A stretch of 64,000 bases of DNA from Paracoccus onchidii (GTDB lineage Bacteria > Pseudomonadota > Alphaproteobacteria > Rhodobacterales > Rhodobacteraceae), in NCBI RefSeq assembly GCF_028294535.1, contig NZ_JAQBIE010000009.1, forward strand, positions 62,001 to 126,000, read 5' to 3'. Both the position numbers and the translations under genes were made by a program. The notes below the pieces were generated by a model. That model was not told where the DNA came from. It saw only the letters and a list, made by a program, of their open reading frames with translations, and made no database searches. Below are positions 56,380 to 64,000 of this stretch, in pieces (position 1 is the stretch's first letter; each line of letters opens with the position of its first letter).

Positions 56380-58044
56380 TTACACCTCAATTTGGCGCGG
56401 GCGCGCACGTTCGAACCAGGAAACGGTGATAAGCCGCGTCACGAAAAGCGCCGTAAAGACAGAGGTCACGATGCCGATGCTCAGCGTCACGGCAAAACCC
56501 TTGACCGGACCGGATCCCAGCACGAACAGGATCGCGGCAATGATCAATGTGGTGATATTGGCATCCACAATGGCCGACATCGCCCGCTCATAGCCCAGTT
56601 CGATGGCCCGTGCGGGGCCACGCGCGGTGCGCAACTCTTCCCGGATACGTTCGAAAACCAGCACATTGGCGTCAACCGCCATACCAATGGTCAACACGAT
56701 GCCCGCGATCCCCGGCAAGGTCAGGGTTGCCCCGATCAGCGACAACACCCCGAAGACCAACGCCATGTTGACCGCCAGCGCAATGGCCGCGAACAGGCCG
56801 AACAAACCATAGGACAGCACCATCAGCACGATCACCGCCGCAAAGCCGACCGCCGAAGCGATGCGCCCGGCATCAACGCTGTCCTGCCCCAGTTCCGGCC
56901 CTACTGTGCGCTCTTCCAGAAAGTTCAGCTCGGCAGGCAAGGCCCCCGCACGCAACAGCACAGCCAGGCGGTTTGCCTCTTCATAATCCATCGATCCCGA
57001 AATCTGTCCGGAACCGGTGGTGATCGCCTGACGGATGACGGGCGCCGAGATCACCTCGTCATCCAGAACGATTGCAAAAGGTTGACCGACATTCGCCGAA
57101 GTATAGGCGCCGAACTTGCGCGCCCCTGTCGGATTGAACCGGAAATCGACCGACGGCAGCCCGTTCTGATCCGAGGACGGCAGGGCATCGGTCAATTCCT
57201 CACCCGTCACGACCGGCGTTTCGTCGATCGTATAGTAAATTCCGTCCTGATCCGCCGACGGCAGAACGACCTGTCCGATACCGGCGCGCGCATCCGGGTC
57301 ACTGCCGGTGCCGACGACCGAATTGAATGTCAGCTTCGCGGTTGTGCCGATCAGGGCCTTGAGTTCTTCGGCCGACCCGATGCCCGGCACCTGGATCAGG
57401 ATCCGGTCCTGCCCCTGGCGCATGATCGTCGGTTCACGGGTTCCAACCTCGTCGACGCGGCGGCGGATGATTTCGAGGCTTTGTTGTATCGTGCGATCGT
57501 CGGTGATCGCCTTTTCGGCGTCAGACAGCTGGATCGTGATCGCGCTGCCTGACGCGTCGATCGCCAGACTGGTCTGCCCGGCCCCGGTCAGCGTCGTGAC
57601 CGGCTCCGAAAAACCGCGCACGATTTCGACCGCACGGGCCAGCTGATCAGGATTTCCGATCTCGATTTTCAGCACCCCTTCAGGGGCCTGAACACGGCGG
57701 ACCGCACCGACGGTCGCGCGTTCATCGGCAAGCGCGCGGCGCAATTCGGGCCACAACGCATCCATGCGCGACTTATAGACCTGCGCGACCTGCACTTCGC
57801 CCAGCAAATGGGCACCGCCGCGCAGATCCAGCCCCAGATTGACCAACCCGTTGGGCAACCAACCCGGCCAACCGTCACGTGCGGCCTCCAGCTCGGGCGT
57901 GGTTACGCCTGTTTTCTCGATGGTGGCGACGGCATCATTATGTGCCTCGACACGCTGGTAGAACAGGTTGGGCATGGCATAAGCCAATCCCAGAAGGCAG
58001 ATCCCGATGATCAGGATGCGCTTCCATCGGTCGATCTGAAGCAT
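56380..58044 (-). CDS. secD: Protein translocase subunit SecD
   Basis: SecD forms a complex with SecF that assists the late stages of protein export. The 554-residue protein has an N-terminal membrane helix, a large periplasmic P1 region (about 40-370) and five C-terminal helices. The D-motifs include GLDLRGGAHLLGEV near 69 and VLTIGMAVDANVLVFERIRE near 444. Length fits the alphaproteobacterial form. yajC lies 30 nt upstream. Confidence 0.96.
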   Translation of the reverse strand: MLQIDRWKRILIIGICLLGLAYAMPNLFYQRVEAHNDAVATIEKTGVTTPELEAARDGWPGWLPNGLVNLGLDLRGGAHLLGEVQVAQVYKSRMDALWPELRRALADERATVGAVRRVQAPEGVLKIEIGNPDQLARAVEIVRGFSEPVTTLTGAGQTSLAIDASGSAITIQLSDAEKAITDDRTIQQSLEIIRRRVDEVGTREPTIMRQGQDRILIQVPGIGSAEELKALIGTTAKLTFNSVVGTGSDPDARAGIGQVVLPSADQDGIYYTIDETPVVTGEELTDALPSSDQNGLPSVDFRFNPTGARKFGAYTSANVGQPFAIVLDDEVISAPVIRQAITTGSGQISGSMDYEEANRLAVLLRAGALPAELNFLEERTVGPELGQDSVDAGRIASAVGFAAVIVLMVLSYGLFGLFAAIALAVNMALVFGVLSLIGATLTLPGIAGIVLTIGMAVDANVLVFERIREELRTARGPARAIELGYERAMSAIVDANITTLIIAAILFVLGSGPVKGFAVTLSIGIVTSVFTALFVTRLITVSWFERARPRQIEV

Positions 58045-58074
58045 TTCGGCTTACGCCCTCTTGTTATTGTCTGC

Positions 58075-58407
58075 TTAGCTGTTGGCCGCGACGGGCTGGG
58101 TCTTGTTCACCACCTGGGCAACGGTTGCCCGCACGATGCGAACCTTGACACCTTGGGCGATCTCGACCTCGATTTCGTCGTCGCGAACCGAGGCCACCTT
58201 GCCGATGACACCACCTTGCGTGACGACATGATCACCCTTGGACAACGAGGCCACCATCTCGCGATGCTGCTTGGCGCGCTTTTGCTGCGGCCGGATCATC
58301 AGGAAATACATGATCGCAAAGATCAGGATCAGCGGAACGAATTGCATGATGGGGGATGCCGCACCACCGGAACCGGCGGCCTGTGCAAAGGCGGGAGTTG
58401 CGAACAT
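58075..58407 (-). CDS. yajC: Preprotein translocase subunit YajC
   Basis: YajC is a small accessory protein of the SecDF complex. The 110-residue product has an N-terminal membrane helix (PIMQFVPLILIFAIMYFLMI, about 20-39) followed by RPQQKRAKQHREMVASLSKG and a short beta-rich domain (VVTQGGVIGKVASVRDDEIE), all typical of the family. It is the first gene of the yajC-secD-secF-ccm run. Confidence 0.95.
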   Translation of the reverse strand: MFATPAFAQAAGSGGAASPIMQFVPLILIFAIMYFLMIRPQQKRAKQHREMVASLSKGDHVVTQGGVIGKVASVRDDEIEVEIAQGVKVRIVRATVAQVVNKTQPVAANS

Positions 58408-58540
58408 GAATTATCCTCTCGGCTGGCTGACCGGGTCCACCGGTCCAGTTTTAGTTGGCGCGCAACCTATCTGCGGTGCCCGCCCTTGGCAAGAAAGCGC
58501 AGACAGCCCCCGGGTCAAGGGCCACATACGCGTTTGTGAA

Positions 58541-59728
58541 TCAGTCCTGGCACGCCGCTACGGGCGCGCCGGACGGCTGTGCGCGTTCGACAAGCCGCGC
58601 GAACAGGCTGGCGCCGACGGGCGCGACATCATCGTTGAAATCATAGCCAGGGTGGTGAAGTGACGCAGTGTCGCCCTGCCCCAGAAACAGATAGCATCCG
58701 GGCACGGCATTCAGCATATAGCTGAAATCCTCGGCCCCCATTTGCCGCTGCACATTGTCATCCACGGCGTCAGGCCCGGCAATCTCGCGGGCGACATCGC
58801 TTGCAAACGCCGCCTCGGCCGGATCGTTCACGGTCGCCGGATAGCTGGTCTGATAGTCGAGATCCACCGACACGTCATAGGCCAGCCCCTGCCCTTCGCA
58901 AATACTGGTCAGCCGACGTCGCACCATGTCCTGAACCGCGGGATCGAAGGTCCGCACCGTTCCGCAGACATAGGCGGTATCCGGCACGATATTGTCCGTG
59001 CTGCCGGTATGAATTTGCGTCACCGACACGACCAGATCATCCAGCGCGCAGTGATTTCGGCTGGGAATGGTCTGAATCGCATTGACGATCGACACCGCGG
59101 CAACAACCGGATCGGCGGTCAGATGCGGCATTGCTCCATGCCCGCCGCTGCCCTGCACGTGAATTTCGAACGTATCCACCGCCGCCATGATCGGTCCCGG
59201 CGTCGTCGACAAATGCCCTGCGGGGGCGCCCGGGCTGTTATGCATCGCAAAGACACGCGAGATGCCGAAACGCTGCATGATGCCGGCGCGCACCATCACC
59301 TCGGCCCCGCCATCGGTTTCCTCGGCGGGCTGGAAGATCAGGGCAACCCGACCAGAAAAATTACGCGTCTCGGCCAGATAGCGCGCAGCCCCCAACAACA
59401 TGGTGGTGTGACCGTCATGGCCACAGGCATGCATCCGCCCATCCATGCTTGATGCCCATTCGGCGCCGGTTCGTTCCTGAATGGGCAGTGCATCCATGTC
59501 CGCACGCAGCCCGATCGTCGGCCCCTGACCCTGACCGTTGATAATCGCGACGATGCCGGTTTGCGCGATCCCCTCGTGAATCTCGTCGACACCAAAGTCG
59601 CGCAATCTCTGGGTCACGAAGGCGGCGGTCCCGTGACATTCGAAGCCAAGCTCGGGATGACGATGGAGATGCCTGCGCCAGACGCGCATATCGTCAGAAA
59701 ATGCGGCAATGCGGTTCAGCACGGGCAT
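58541..59728 (-). CDS. M20 family amidohydrolase/aminoacylase (hippurate hydrolase type)
   Basis: The 395-residue enzyme is a two-metal M20D hydrolase that probably removes acyl groups from N-acyl amino acids or related amides. Zinc-site elements are DMDALPIQE near residue 79, HACGHDGHTTMLLGAARYL near 101 and QPAEETDGGAEVMV near 134. A dimerisation domain follows, with GSGGHGAMPHLTADPVVA near 194. The substrate is unknown. It is divergent from mazG, 66 nt apart. Confidence 0.92.
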   Translation of the reverse strand: MPVLNRIAAFSDDMRVWRRHLHRHPELGFECHGTAAFVTQRLRDFGVDEIHEGIAQTGIVAIINGQGQGPTIGLRADMDALPIQERTGAEWASSMDGRMHACGHDGHTTMLLGAARYLAETRNFSGRVALIFQPAEETDGGAEVMVRAGIMQRFGISRVFAMHNSPGAPAGHLSTTPGPIMAAVDTFEIHVQGSGGHGAMPHLTADPVVAAVSIVNAIQTIPSRNHCALDDLVVSVTQIHTGSTDNIVPDTAYVCGTVRTFDPAVQDMVRRRLTSICEGQGLAYDVSVDLDYQTSYPATVNDPAEAAFASDVAREIAGPDAVDDNVQRQMGAEDFSYMLNAVPGCYLFLGQGDTASLHHPGYDFNDDVAPVGASLFARLVERAQPSGAPVAACQD

Positions 59729-59794
59729 GTGGACACGGACCTTCTGCTGTGGCAGTCGAGAGGTCGTTCTGGACCAGCGACAAGGTGAATTGCA

Positions 59795-60619
59795 ATGGCC
59801 GAATCAAATCCCGCTTCGCGCGACGCAGCCCGGGAAGTCACCCGGCTGATCGAGATCATGGCAATGTTGCGCGATCCCGACAAAGGCTGCCCTTGGGATA
59901 TAGAGCAGAATTTTGCGTCGATCGCCCCCTATACGATCGAAGAGGCGCATGAAGTCGCCGACGTGATTGAGCGCAAGGCATGGAGCGAACTTCCCGGAGA
60001 ATTGGGCGACCTGCTGCTGCAAGTCGTGTTCCACGCGCAAATGGCGGATGAAGCGGAGATGTTCGACTTTGCCGATTGCGCAGCCGCCATCTCGGACAAG
60101 CTGGTTTTTCGTCATCCCCATGTTTTCGGCGACGAAAGCCGCGACAAATCCGCCGAACAGCAGATCAAGGACTGGGAGGCGATCAAGGCGGTCGAACGCG
60201 CCAACAAGGCCGAACGCGGAACGCTGGACGGGGTGGCGATGGGGTTGCCGGCCCTGACCCGCGCGCTCAAGCTGCAAAACCGCGCCGCGCGTGTGGGCTT
60301 TGACTGGCCGGATGCCGCCAATGTGCTGGACAAGATCACCGAAGAAACCGCCGAACTGGTCGAGGCGCGCGACAAGCTGGACCACACCGCGCTTGAGGAA
60401 GAATTCGGCGATCTGCTTTTCGTGATGGCCAATCTGGGGCGACATCTCAATCTGGACCCAGAGCTGGCCCTGCGTCGCGCCAATGCCAAATTCACCCGCC
60501 GCTTTCAGGCCATCGAGGCCGCACTGGCCGCCGATGGGCGCAAACCCGAGGACAGCGATCTGGCTGAAATGGACCGGCTCTGGGATCAGGCCAAGCTGCG
60601 GGAAAAGGCCCGCGCCTAG
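59795..60619 (+). CDS. mazG: Nucleoside triphosphate pyrophosphohydrolase MazG
   Basis: MazG hydrolyses (d)NTPs to NMP and pyrophosphate and may lower ppGpp or damaged nucleotides. The 274-residue protein has two MazG domains. The first contains CPWDIEQNFASIAPYTIEEA near residue 30 and ELPGELGDLLLQVVFHAQMA near 67. The second contains ITEETAELVEARDK near 180 and EEEFGDLLFVMANLGRHL near 200. The acidic EExxE and ExxD metal motifs are intact. Its stop shares CTAG with the convergent TSUP gene. Confidence 0.95.
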   Translation: MAESNPASRDAAREVTRLIEIMAMLRDPDKGCPWDIEQNFASIAPYTIEEAHEVADVIERKAWSELPGELGDLLLQVVFHAQMADEAEMFDFADCAAAISDKLVFRHPHVFGDESRDKSAEQQIKDWEAIKAVERANKAERGTLDGVAMGLPALTRALKLQNRAARVGFDWPDAANVLDKITEETAELVEARDKLDHTALEEEFGDLLFVMANLGRHLNLDPELALRRANAKFTRRFQAIEAALAADGRKPEDSDLAEMDRLWDQAKLREKARA

Positions 60620-61425
60620 CCGATCAGAACCTTGCGCAGCATGTTCAGCGCGACCAGAAACAGGAAAATCGCGAAGTAGCGTTTCAGCCGCGCCGCATCG
60701 GTACGATGCGCCAGCGCCGCGCCCAATGGCGCAGTCATCAATGTCATCGCGATGGTTACAAGAAATGCGGCGACATTCACCGACCCGATGGTCAGGGGCG
60801 GCGCATTCTGTGCAGGCACGAAAAGGAAGGTCGCAACCGAAGGCGCAGCGATCAGAATTCCGAATCCCGCGGCGGTCGCGACGGCACGATGGATCGCAAT
60901 TCCGTGCAGCGTCATCAGCGGGACGCCAATGCTGCCCCCGCCGATCCCCAGCAACACCGATATGAATCCTGTGCACAATGAAATCACGCCCTGCAGCCAT
61001 CCGCGCGGCATCCGGTCGCCCAGGCGCCAATGCGGCCGCGACATGGCCATGTAGGTGGCGATGATCACGACCAGAACCGCGAAAACCAGTTGCAGCGTTT
61101 GCGTGCGCAAGGCCTGCACCACCATGACCCCCAACACCGCGCCGACCGCAATTCCTGGCGCGTAGTTGCGCAGGATATTCCAGTCAACCGCGCCCCGGCG
61201 GTGATGCGCCAGAACGGAACGGATCGAGGTCACGATGATCGTCGCAAGCGAGGTCGCAAGGCAGACCTGCATCACATCCGGCCCGCCAAACCCCGCCTGT
61301 GTGAACACCAGAAGAAAGGCCGGCACCAGTATGATGCCACCGCCCACCCCCAGCAAACCCGCAAGGATTCCCGCAAAGGCCCCCGTGCCCAAAAGGATCA
61401 GAACCGGAAGAAGATATTCGCTCAT
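60616..61425 (-). CDS. TSUP (TauE/SafE) family permease
   Basis: The 269-residue protein has about eight membrane helices and the two repeated TSUP motifs, GLLGVGGGIILVPAFLLVF near residue 22 and LLGIGGGSIGVPLMTLHG near 157. The family moves organosulfur anions such as sulfite or sulfoacetate, but the substrate here is unknown. It is convergent with mazG, sharing four bases, and lies 48 nt downstream of dusA on the same strand. Confidence 0.92.
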   Translation of the reverse strand: MSEYLLPVLILLGTGAFAGILAGLLGVGGGIILVPAFLLVFTQAGFGGPDVMQVCLATSLATIIVTSIRSVLAHHRRGAVDWNILRNYAPGIAVGAVLGVMVVQALRTQTLQLVFAVLVVIIATYMAMSRPHWRLGDRMPRGWLQGVISLCTGFISVLLGIGGGSIGVPLMTLHGIAIHRAVATAAGFGILIAAPSVATFLFVPAQNAPPLTIGSVNVAAFLVTIAMTLMTAPLGAALAHRTDAARLKRYFAIFLFLVALNMLRKVLIG

Positions 61426-61473
61426 GCCGCGTGGCTATCGCACAGCGCCAGTGCATGCCAGCCCGAATTGAAC

Positions 61474-62511
61474 CTAGGCCGCCGCTGCCTGCCTCACCTG
61501 TGCAAGCGCAGCGTCATAGACCTCGATCCCGCCCCTGGATGCGCCCTCGGACAGCGTTCGCTTCCAGCTGCGTGCACCGGCCCGACCATGGAACAACCCC
61601 AGCATATGACGGGTGAACTGGTGCAGCCTGCCACCATTTTTCAGATGCGCCTGGATCACCGGGCGCATGGCCTCGGCGACTTCGACGGGGCCGTGCATCG
61701 GCGCCGCAGCATCCCAAAGCCGATCCGCCGCGCCCAGAATATCCCAAGGCTGATGATACGCGGCACGCCCCACCATCACCCCATCCATATGGTCCAGATG
61801 CCTGTGGATATCCGCGACCGATCCGATCCCGCCGTTCACGGACAGATGCATGTCGGGAAACTGCTGTTTCATCAGGTGAACCAGATCATAATCCAGCGGC
61901 GGAACTTCGCGATTTTCGCGCGGCGACAAACCCTGCAGCCACGCCTTGCGGGCATGGATCGACATCCGCCGAATTCCGGCCTTCTGCATACGGGCGATAA
62001 AGTCCGGAAGAACGTCGGAAGGATCCTGATCATCAACGCCAATGCGGCATTTGACGGTCACCTCGGCCCTGCTGACATCCTGCATTGCCATGACACATTC
62101 AGCGACCAGATCGGGTGATTTCATCAACACGGCCCCAAAGCAGCCGGATTGCACCCGATCGCTGGGGCAGCCGACATTGAGGTTGATTTCATCATACCCC
62201 CAGTCATTCGCGATCTGCGTGGCCTGCCGAAGTTCGGCCGGATCAGAACCGCCAAGCTGCAATGCCAACGGATGCTCTGCGGCATCGTAATCCAATAGCC
62301 GGGACCGGTCGCCGTGAACCACCGCAGGCGCAGTGACCATTTCGGTGTAAAGCAAGGCGTGCCGCGACATCATCCGGTGAAACACCCGACAATTGCGGTC
62401 CGTCCAATCCATCATCGGCGCAATGCTGAGGCGAGACGCCATCGCAATTGATGCCTTATGTTCATCGTCAAAAGCTTGCGATAAGTTCTTAGGTGATGGA
62501 TCTTGCATCAT
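61474..62511 (-). CDS. dusA: tRNA-dihydrouridine(20/20a) synthase DusA
   Basis: DusA uses FMN and NADPH to reduce uridine 20/20a in the tRNA D-loop. The 345-residue protein has SIAPMMDWTDRNCRVFHRMM near residue 29, NLNVGCPSDRVQSGCFGAVL near 116 with the active-site cysteine, and KCRIGVDD near 159. SVNGGIGSVADIHRHL near 226 completes the set. These patterns mark DusA rather than DusB. I chose ATG 62511, since AAGGCAAG lies directly upstream. An internal ATG at 62442 lacks such a site. Confidence 0.93.
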   Translation of the reverse strand: MMQDPSPKNLSQAFDDEHKASIAMASRLSIAPMMDWTDRNCRVFHRMMSRHALLYTEMVTAPAVVHGDRSRLLDYDAAEHPLALQLGGSDPAELRQATQIANDWGYDEINLNVGCPSDRVQSGCFGAVLMKSPDLVAECVMAMQDVSRAEVTVKCRIGVDDQDPSDVLPDFIARMQKAGIRRMSIHARKAWLQGLSPRENREVPPLDYDLVHLMKQQFPDMHLSVNGGIGSVADIHRHLDHMDGVMVGRAAYHQPWDILGAADRLWDAAAPMHGPVEVAEAMRPVIQAHLKNGGRLHQFTRHMLGLFHGRAGARSWKRTLSEGASRGGIEVYDAALAQVRQAAAA

Positions 62512-63018
62512 CTTGCCTTGTTCGATGTTTTTTGTTCCAAGCTTGCGATACCGATCGCAAGCCAACTGCGAAGCGTATCCGGACCAGTGGATCGATTGCC
62601 ATCCCGGTCGGCATCGGAATCAAGCAAAACCGGCGCATCGTCCATAAATCAGCATATATCTTCGATCGTAAGAAGACCGCGCGGGCATGTATGAAAAAGC
62701 GTGGGGCAGAACTTCGCAAGCCCCGAGCGCTGGACATGAAGCGCCGGCCCGAGGGCAGGCTTGTGGATGCCAATTCGCGATATGTCAAGCAGAGTCAACC
62801 GCAGGTGAGGCGAACGAAGGCCCACCCATCGCACACCATCATGCAACACAAGATCACGGGAAAGGACTGCCAAGAAGACAATGTACAGGCGGTCTGGATG
62901 TTATTGGCGAAACCCGCAAGGGCCGGGTTAACGGGAGTTGCGGCAAGAATTGCTGGCGCCAGTTTCGCCGAGGCACCCGACGTTCGACAGTCCGGGGCAC
63001 CGATGTTAGTGTAGGCGA
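62512..63018. other. 507-nt gap between dusA and the GST gene
   Basis: This stretch looks less GC-rich than its surroundings and has open frames on both strands, none with the codon bias of the neighbours or a recognisable protein. The longest (plus, 62493-63014) is rich in Arg, Lys, Gln and His and looks non-coding. It may be old transferred or decayed DNA with the GST control region at its end. Confidence 0.45.
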
Positions 63019-63657
63019 ATGGCCGACATCACGATCACAACATTCGATTGGGTTCCAAATGTGCCGCGCGGATATGTTCGCGATATCCGGCTGCGTTGGG
63101 CATTGGAAGAAGTTGGACTGCCCTACAGGGTTGAAAGCACACCTTTCAAGGATAGGGGCGACGAGCATTTTGAAAACCAGCCATTCGGGCAGGTTCCATG
63201 GCTGACCCACGGCGACATCTCCATTTTCGAAAGCGGAGCCGACTTGCTCTATCTCGCGGAGACCAGCGGCAAGCTGTTACCAGCGGACCCAAAAGGACGA
63301 AGCGAAGTAATCATGTGGCTGTTTGCAGGGCTGAATTCGGTAGAGATGGCGGTTCTGCCCTTCACGATCTTCAAATTTTCCGGGGATGAAGAAGAAACGC
63401 CCGGTCGCCAGGCTCTGGACGGTTTTTTGTCGGCGCGGCTCGGTCATGTCGAAGCCTATCTTTCGGGACGAAACTGGCTTTGTGATGATTTTTCCATCGC
63501 CGACATCATCATGTCCGATGTTCTGCGTCTGGCCGACCGCTTTGACGCGCTGAGCAACTATCCGAATTGCCGATCCTATGTTGAACGTGCAGTTTCACGA
63601 CCGGCCTTCAAGAAAGCCTATCAAGATCAACTGGATCACTTCGCCAAGGCTGATTGA
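63019..63657 (+). CDS. Glutathione S-transferase family protein
   Basis: The 212-residue cytoplasmic protein has an N-terminal thioredoxin-like GST domain (about 1-85; RLRWALEEVGLPYRVES near 24, FGQVPWLTHGDISIFESGAD near 56) and an all-helical C-terminal domain (about 95-205; LCDDFSIADIIMSDVLRLAD near 154). It would bind glutathione, but the electrophile or role is unknown. The upstream region is less GC-rich than its neighbours. Confidence 0.9.
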   Translation: MADITITTFDWVPNVPRGYVRDIRLRWALEEVGLPYRVESTPFKDRGDEHFENQPFGQVPWLTHGDISIFESGADLLYLAETSGKLLPADPKGRSEVIMWLFAGLNSVEMAVLPFTIFKFSGDEEETPGRQALDGFLSARLGHVEAYLSGRNWLCDDFSIADIIMSDVLRLADRFDALSNYPNCRSYVERAVSRPAFKKAYQDQLDHFAKAD

Positions 63658-63832
63658 TCGGCAACACCCGCAACTGTCGCGTCAATAAGTTCGGGCGCGA
63701 ACTGGCCAAGCGGCTGGCCGCCTTGCATTGCCCGGTGCGGCGCTCAACCCAGATGTTGTCGTCACGGTCGGGCGTCGCGGCATATCGGTCGATACCGCGT
63801 GCCACCCGGCTGCGTCTGGCATGGAGTGATGG
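63658..63832. other. 175-nt gap between the GST gene and dgt
   Basis: No gene or clear terminator can be supported. Short open frames cross it on both strands, but none looks like a known protein. Confidence 0.4.
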
Positions 63833-64000
63833 TCAGGTTCCCGACAGCATCCGCGATATCCGCAATGCGTAGCGATCGGTCATTCCCGATATGAAGTCAG
63901 CCATGCCATGCAGGGCCTGTTCGGGGTTCGAGATGTCGCGCAGGTCCAGCGAAAGCGCCCGCGCGATCTGCCGCGGATGCTCATCAAGTTCTTCGGCATT
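63833..64000 (-). CDS. dgt: Deoxyguanosinetriphosphate triphosphohydrolase, C-terminal fragment
   Basis: Only the last 55 codons are in the window. The gene runs off the right edge. The readable part (NAEELDEHPRQIARALSLDL, then ADFISGMTDRYALRISRML) matches the C-terminus of dGTPase-like HD-domain proteins, with the typical FISGMTDRYAL near the end. The enzyme hydrolyses dGTP or other dNTPs to the nucleoside and triphosphate. The stop codon TGA is at 63835-63833. The name rests on this short match, so it is moderately certain. Confidence 0.75.
   Translation of the reverse strand, partial: NAEELDEHPRQIARALSLDLRDISNPEQALHGMADFISGMTDRYALRISRMLSGT

Noticed and set aside
62493..63014. 173-codon plus-strand open frame upstream of the GST gene
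   Set aside because: It overlaps the dusA start, has unusual residue use, and no recognisable domain or good ribosome binding site.
63608..63805. 65-codon minus-strand frame with a vaguely transposase-like stretch
   Set aside because: The resemblance is too short, no inverted repeats are seen, and the frame overlaps the end of the GST gene.

Overview
The window is a gene-dense, GC-rich stretch of chromosome from an alphaproteobacterium, most likely of the family Rhodobacteraceae and possibly close to Paracoccus. The support is gene content and order: glnD-murJ-trpS, pyrC-pyrE-dnaB, a ftsW-murG-murC-DUF2484-murB-ddl-ftsQ-ftsA-ftsZ-lpxC-bamD-recN run, yajC-secD-secF joined to the cytochrome c maturation genes, an RNase E with an acidic insert in its S1 domain, and an acyl-CoA-responsive ScfR-type regulator. 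I saw no tRNA, rRNA, CRISPR array, prophage or intact insertion sequence. This is core chromosome rather than a mobile island.

Layout. 1-6 kb: glnD (5' truncated), murJ, a rhomboid-fold protein lacking its catalytic residues (minus), trpS. 6-9 kb: a SulP anion transporter with a two-domain universal stress protein, then a small unknown gene (minus). 9-15 kb: pyrC-pyrE, dnaB, an MFS exporter, and an XRE/ScfR regulator preceded by two TTTGCAAA boxes. 15-18 kb: a membrane-anchored LytM endopeptidase overlapping a bactofilin gene, then an SDR. 18-21 kb (minus): DUF2189 membrane protein, coaD, a CBS-domain protein and a LysR regulator. 21-26 kb (plus): valine catabolism genes mmsA, then an isobutyryl-CoA dehydrogenase, 3-hydroxyisobutyryl-CoA hydrolase and mmsB, followed by a small secreted protein. 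26-40 kb (minus): recN, bamD, lpxC and the division and cell-wall cluster. 40-46 kb: ccdA and rne (minus), an alpha/beta hydrolase (plus), and yciB (minus). 46-58 kb: a DUF1223 exported protein divergent from acnA, then ggt, ccmG-D-C-B-A, a Mth938-domain gene, secF-secD and yajC, all minus. 58-64 kb: an M20 amidohydrolase, mazG, a TSUP permease, dusA, a glutathione S-transferase, and the 3' end of dgt running off the window.

How the genes work together. The minus-strand block supplies peptidoglycan precursors (MurB, MurC, MurG, Ddl), builds the septum (FtsQ, FtsA, FtsZ, FtsW) and serves the outer membrane (LpxC, BamD). MurJ and the LytM-bactofilin pair add lipid II flipping and localised wall cleavage. 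The ccm genes and ccdA serve cytochrome c assembly, coupled to Sec translocation genes. The valine genes convert isobutyryl-CoA towards propionyl-CoA. TTTGCAAA boxes lie in front of both the ScfR gene and the lysR/mmsA divergon, which suggests a local acyl-CoA-sensing circuit.

No wholly new multi-gene system is evident. The best leads are the candidate ScfR operators, the inactive rhomboid, the LytM-bactofilin module and several small uncharacterised genes.
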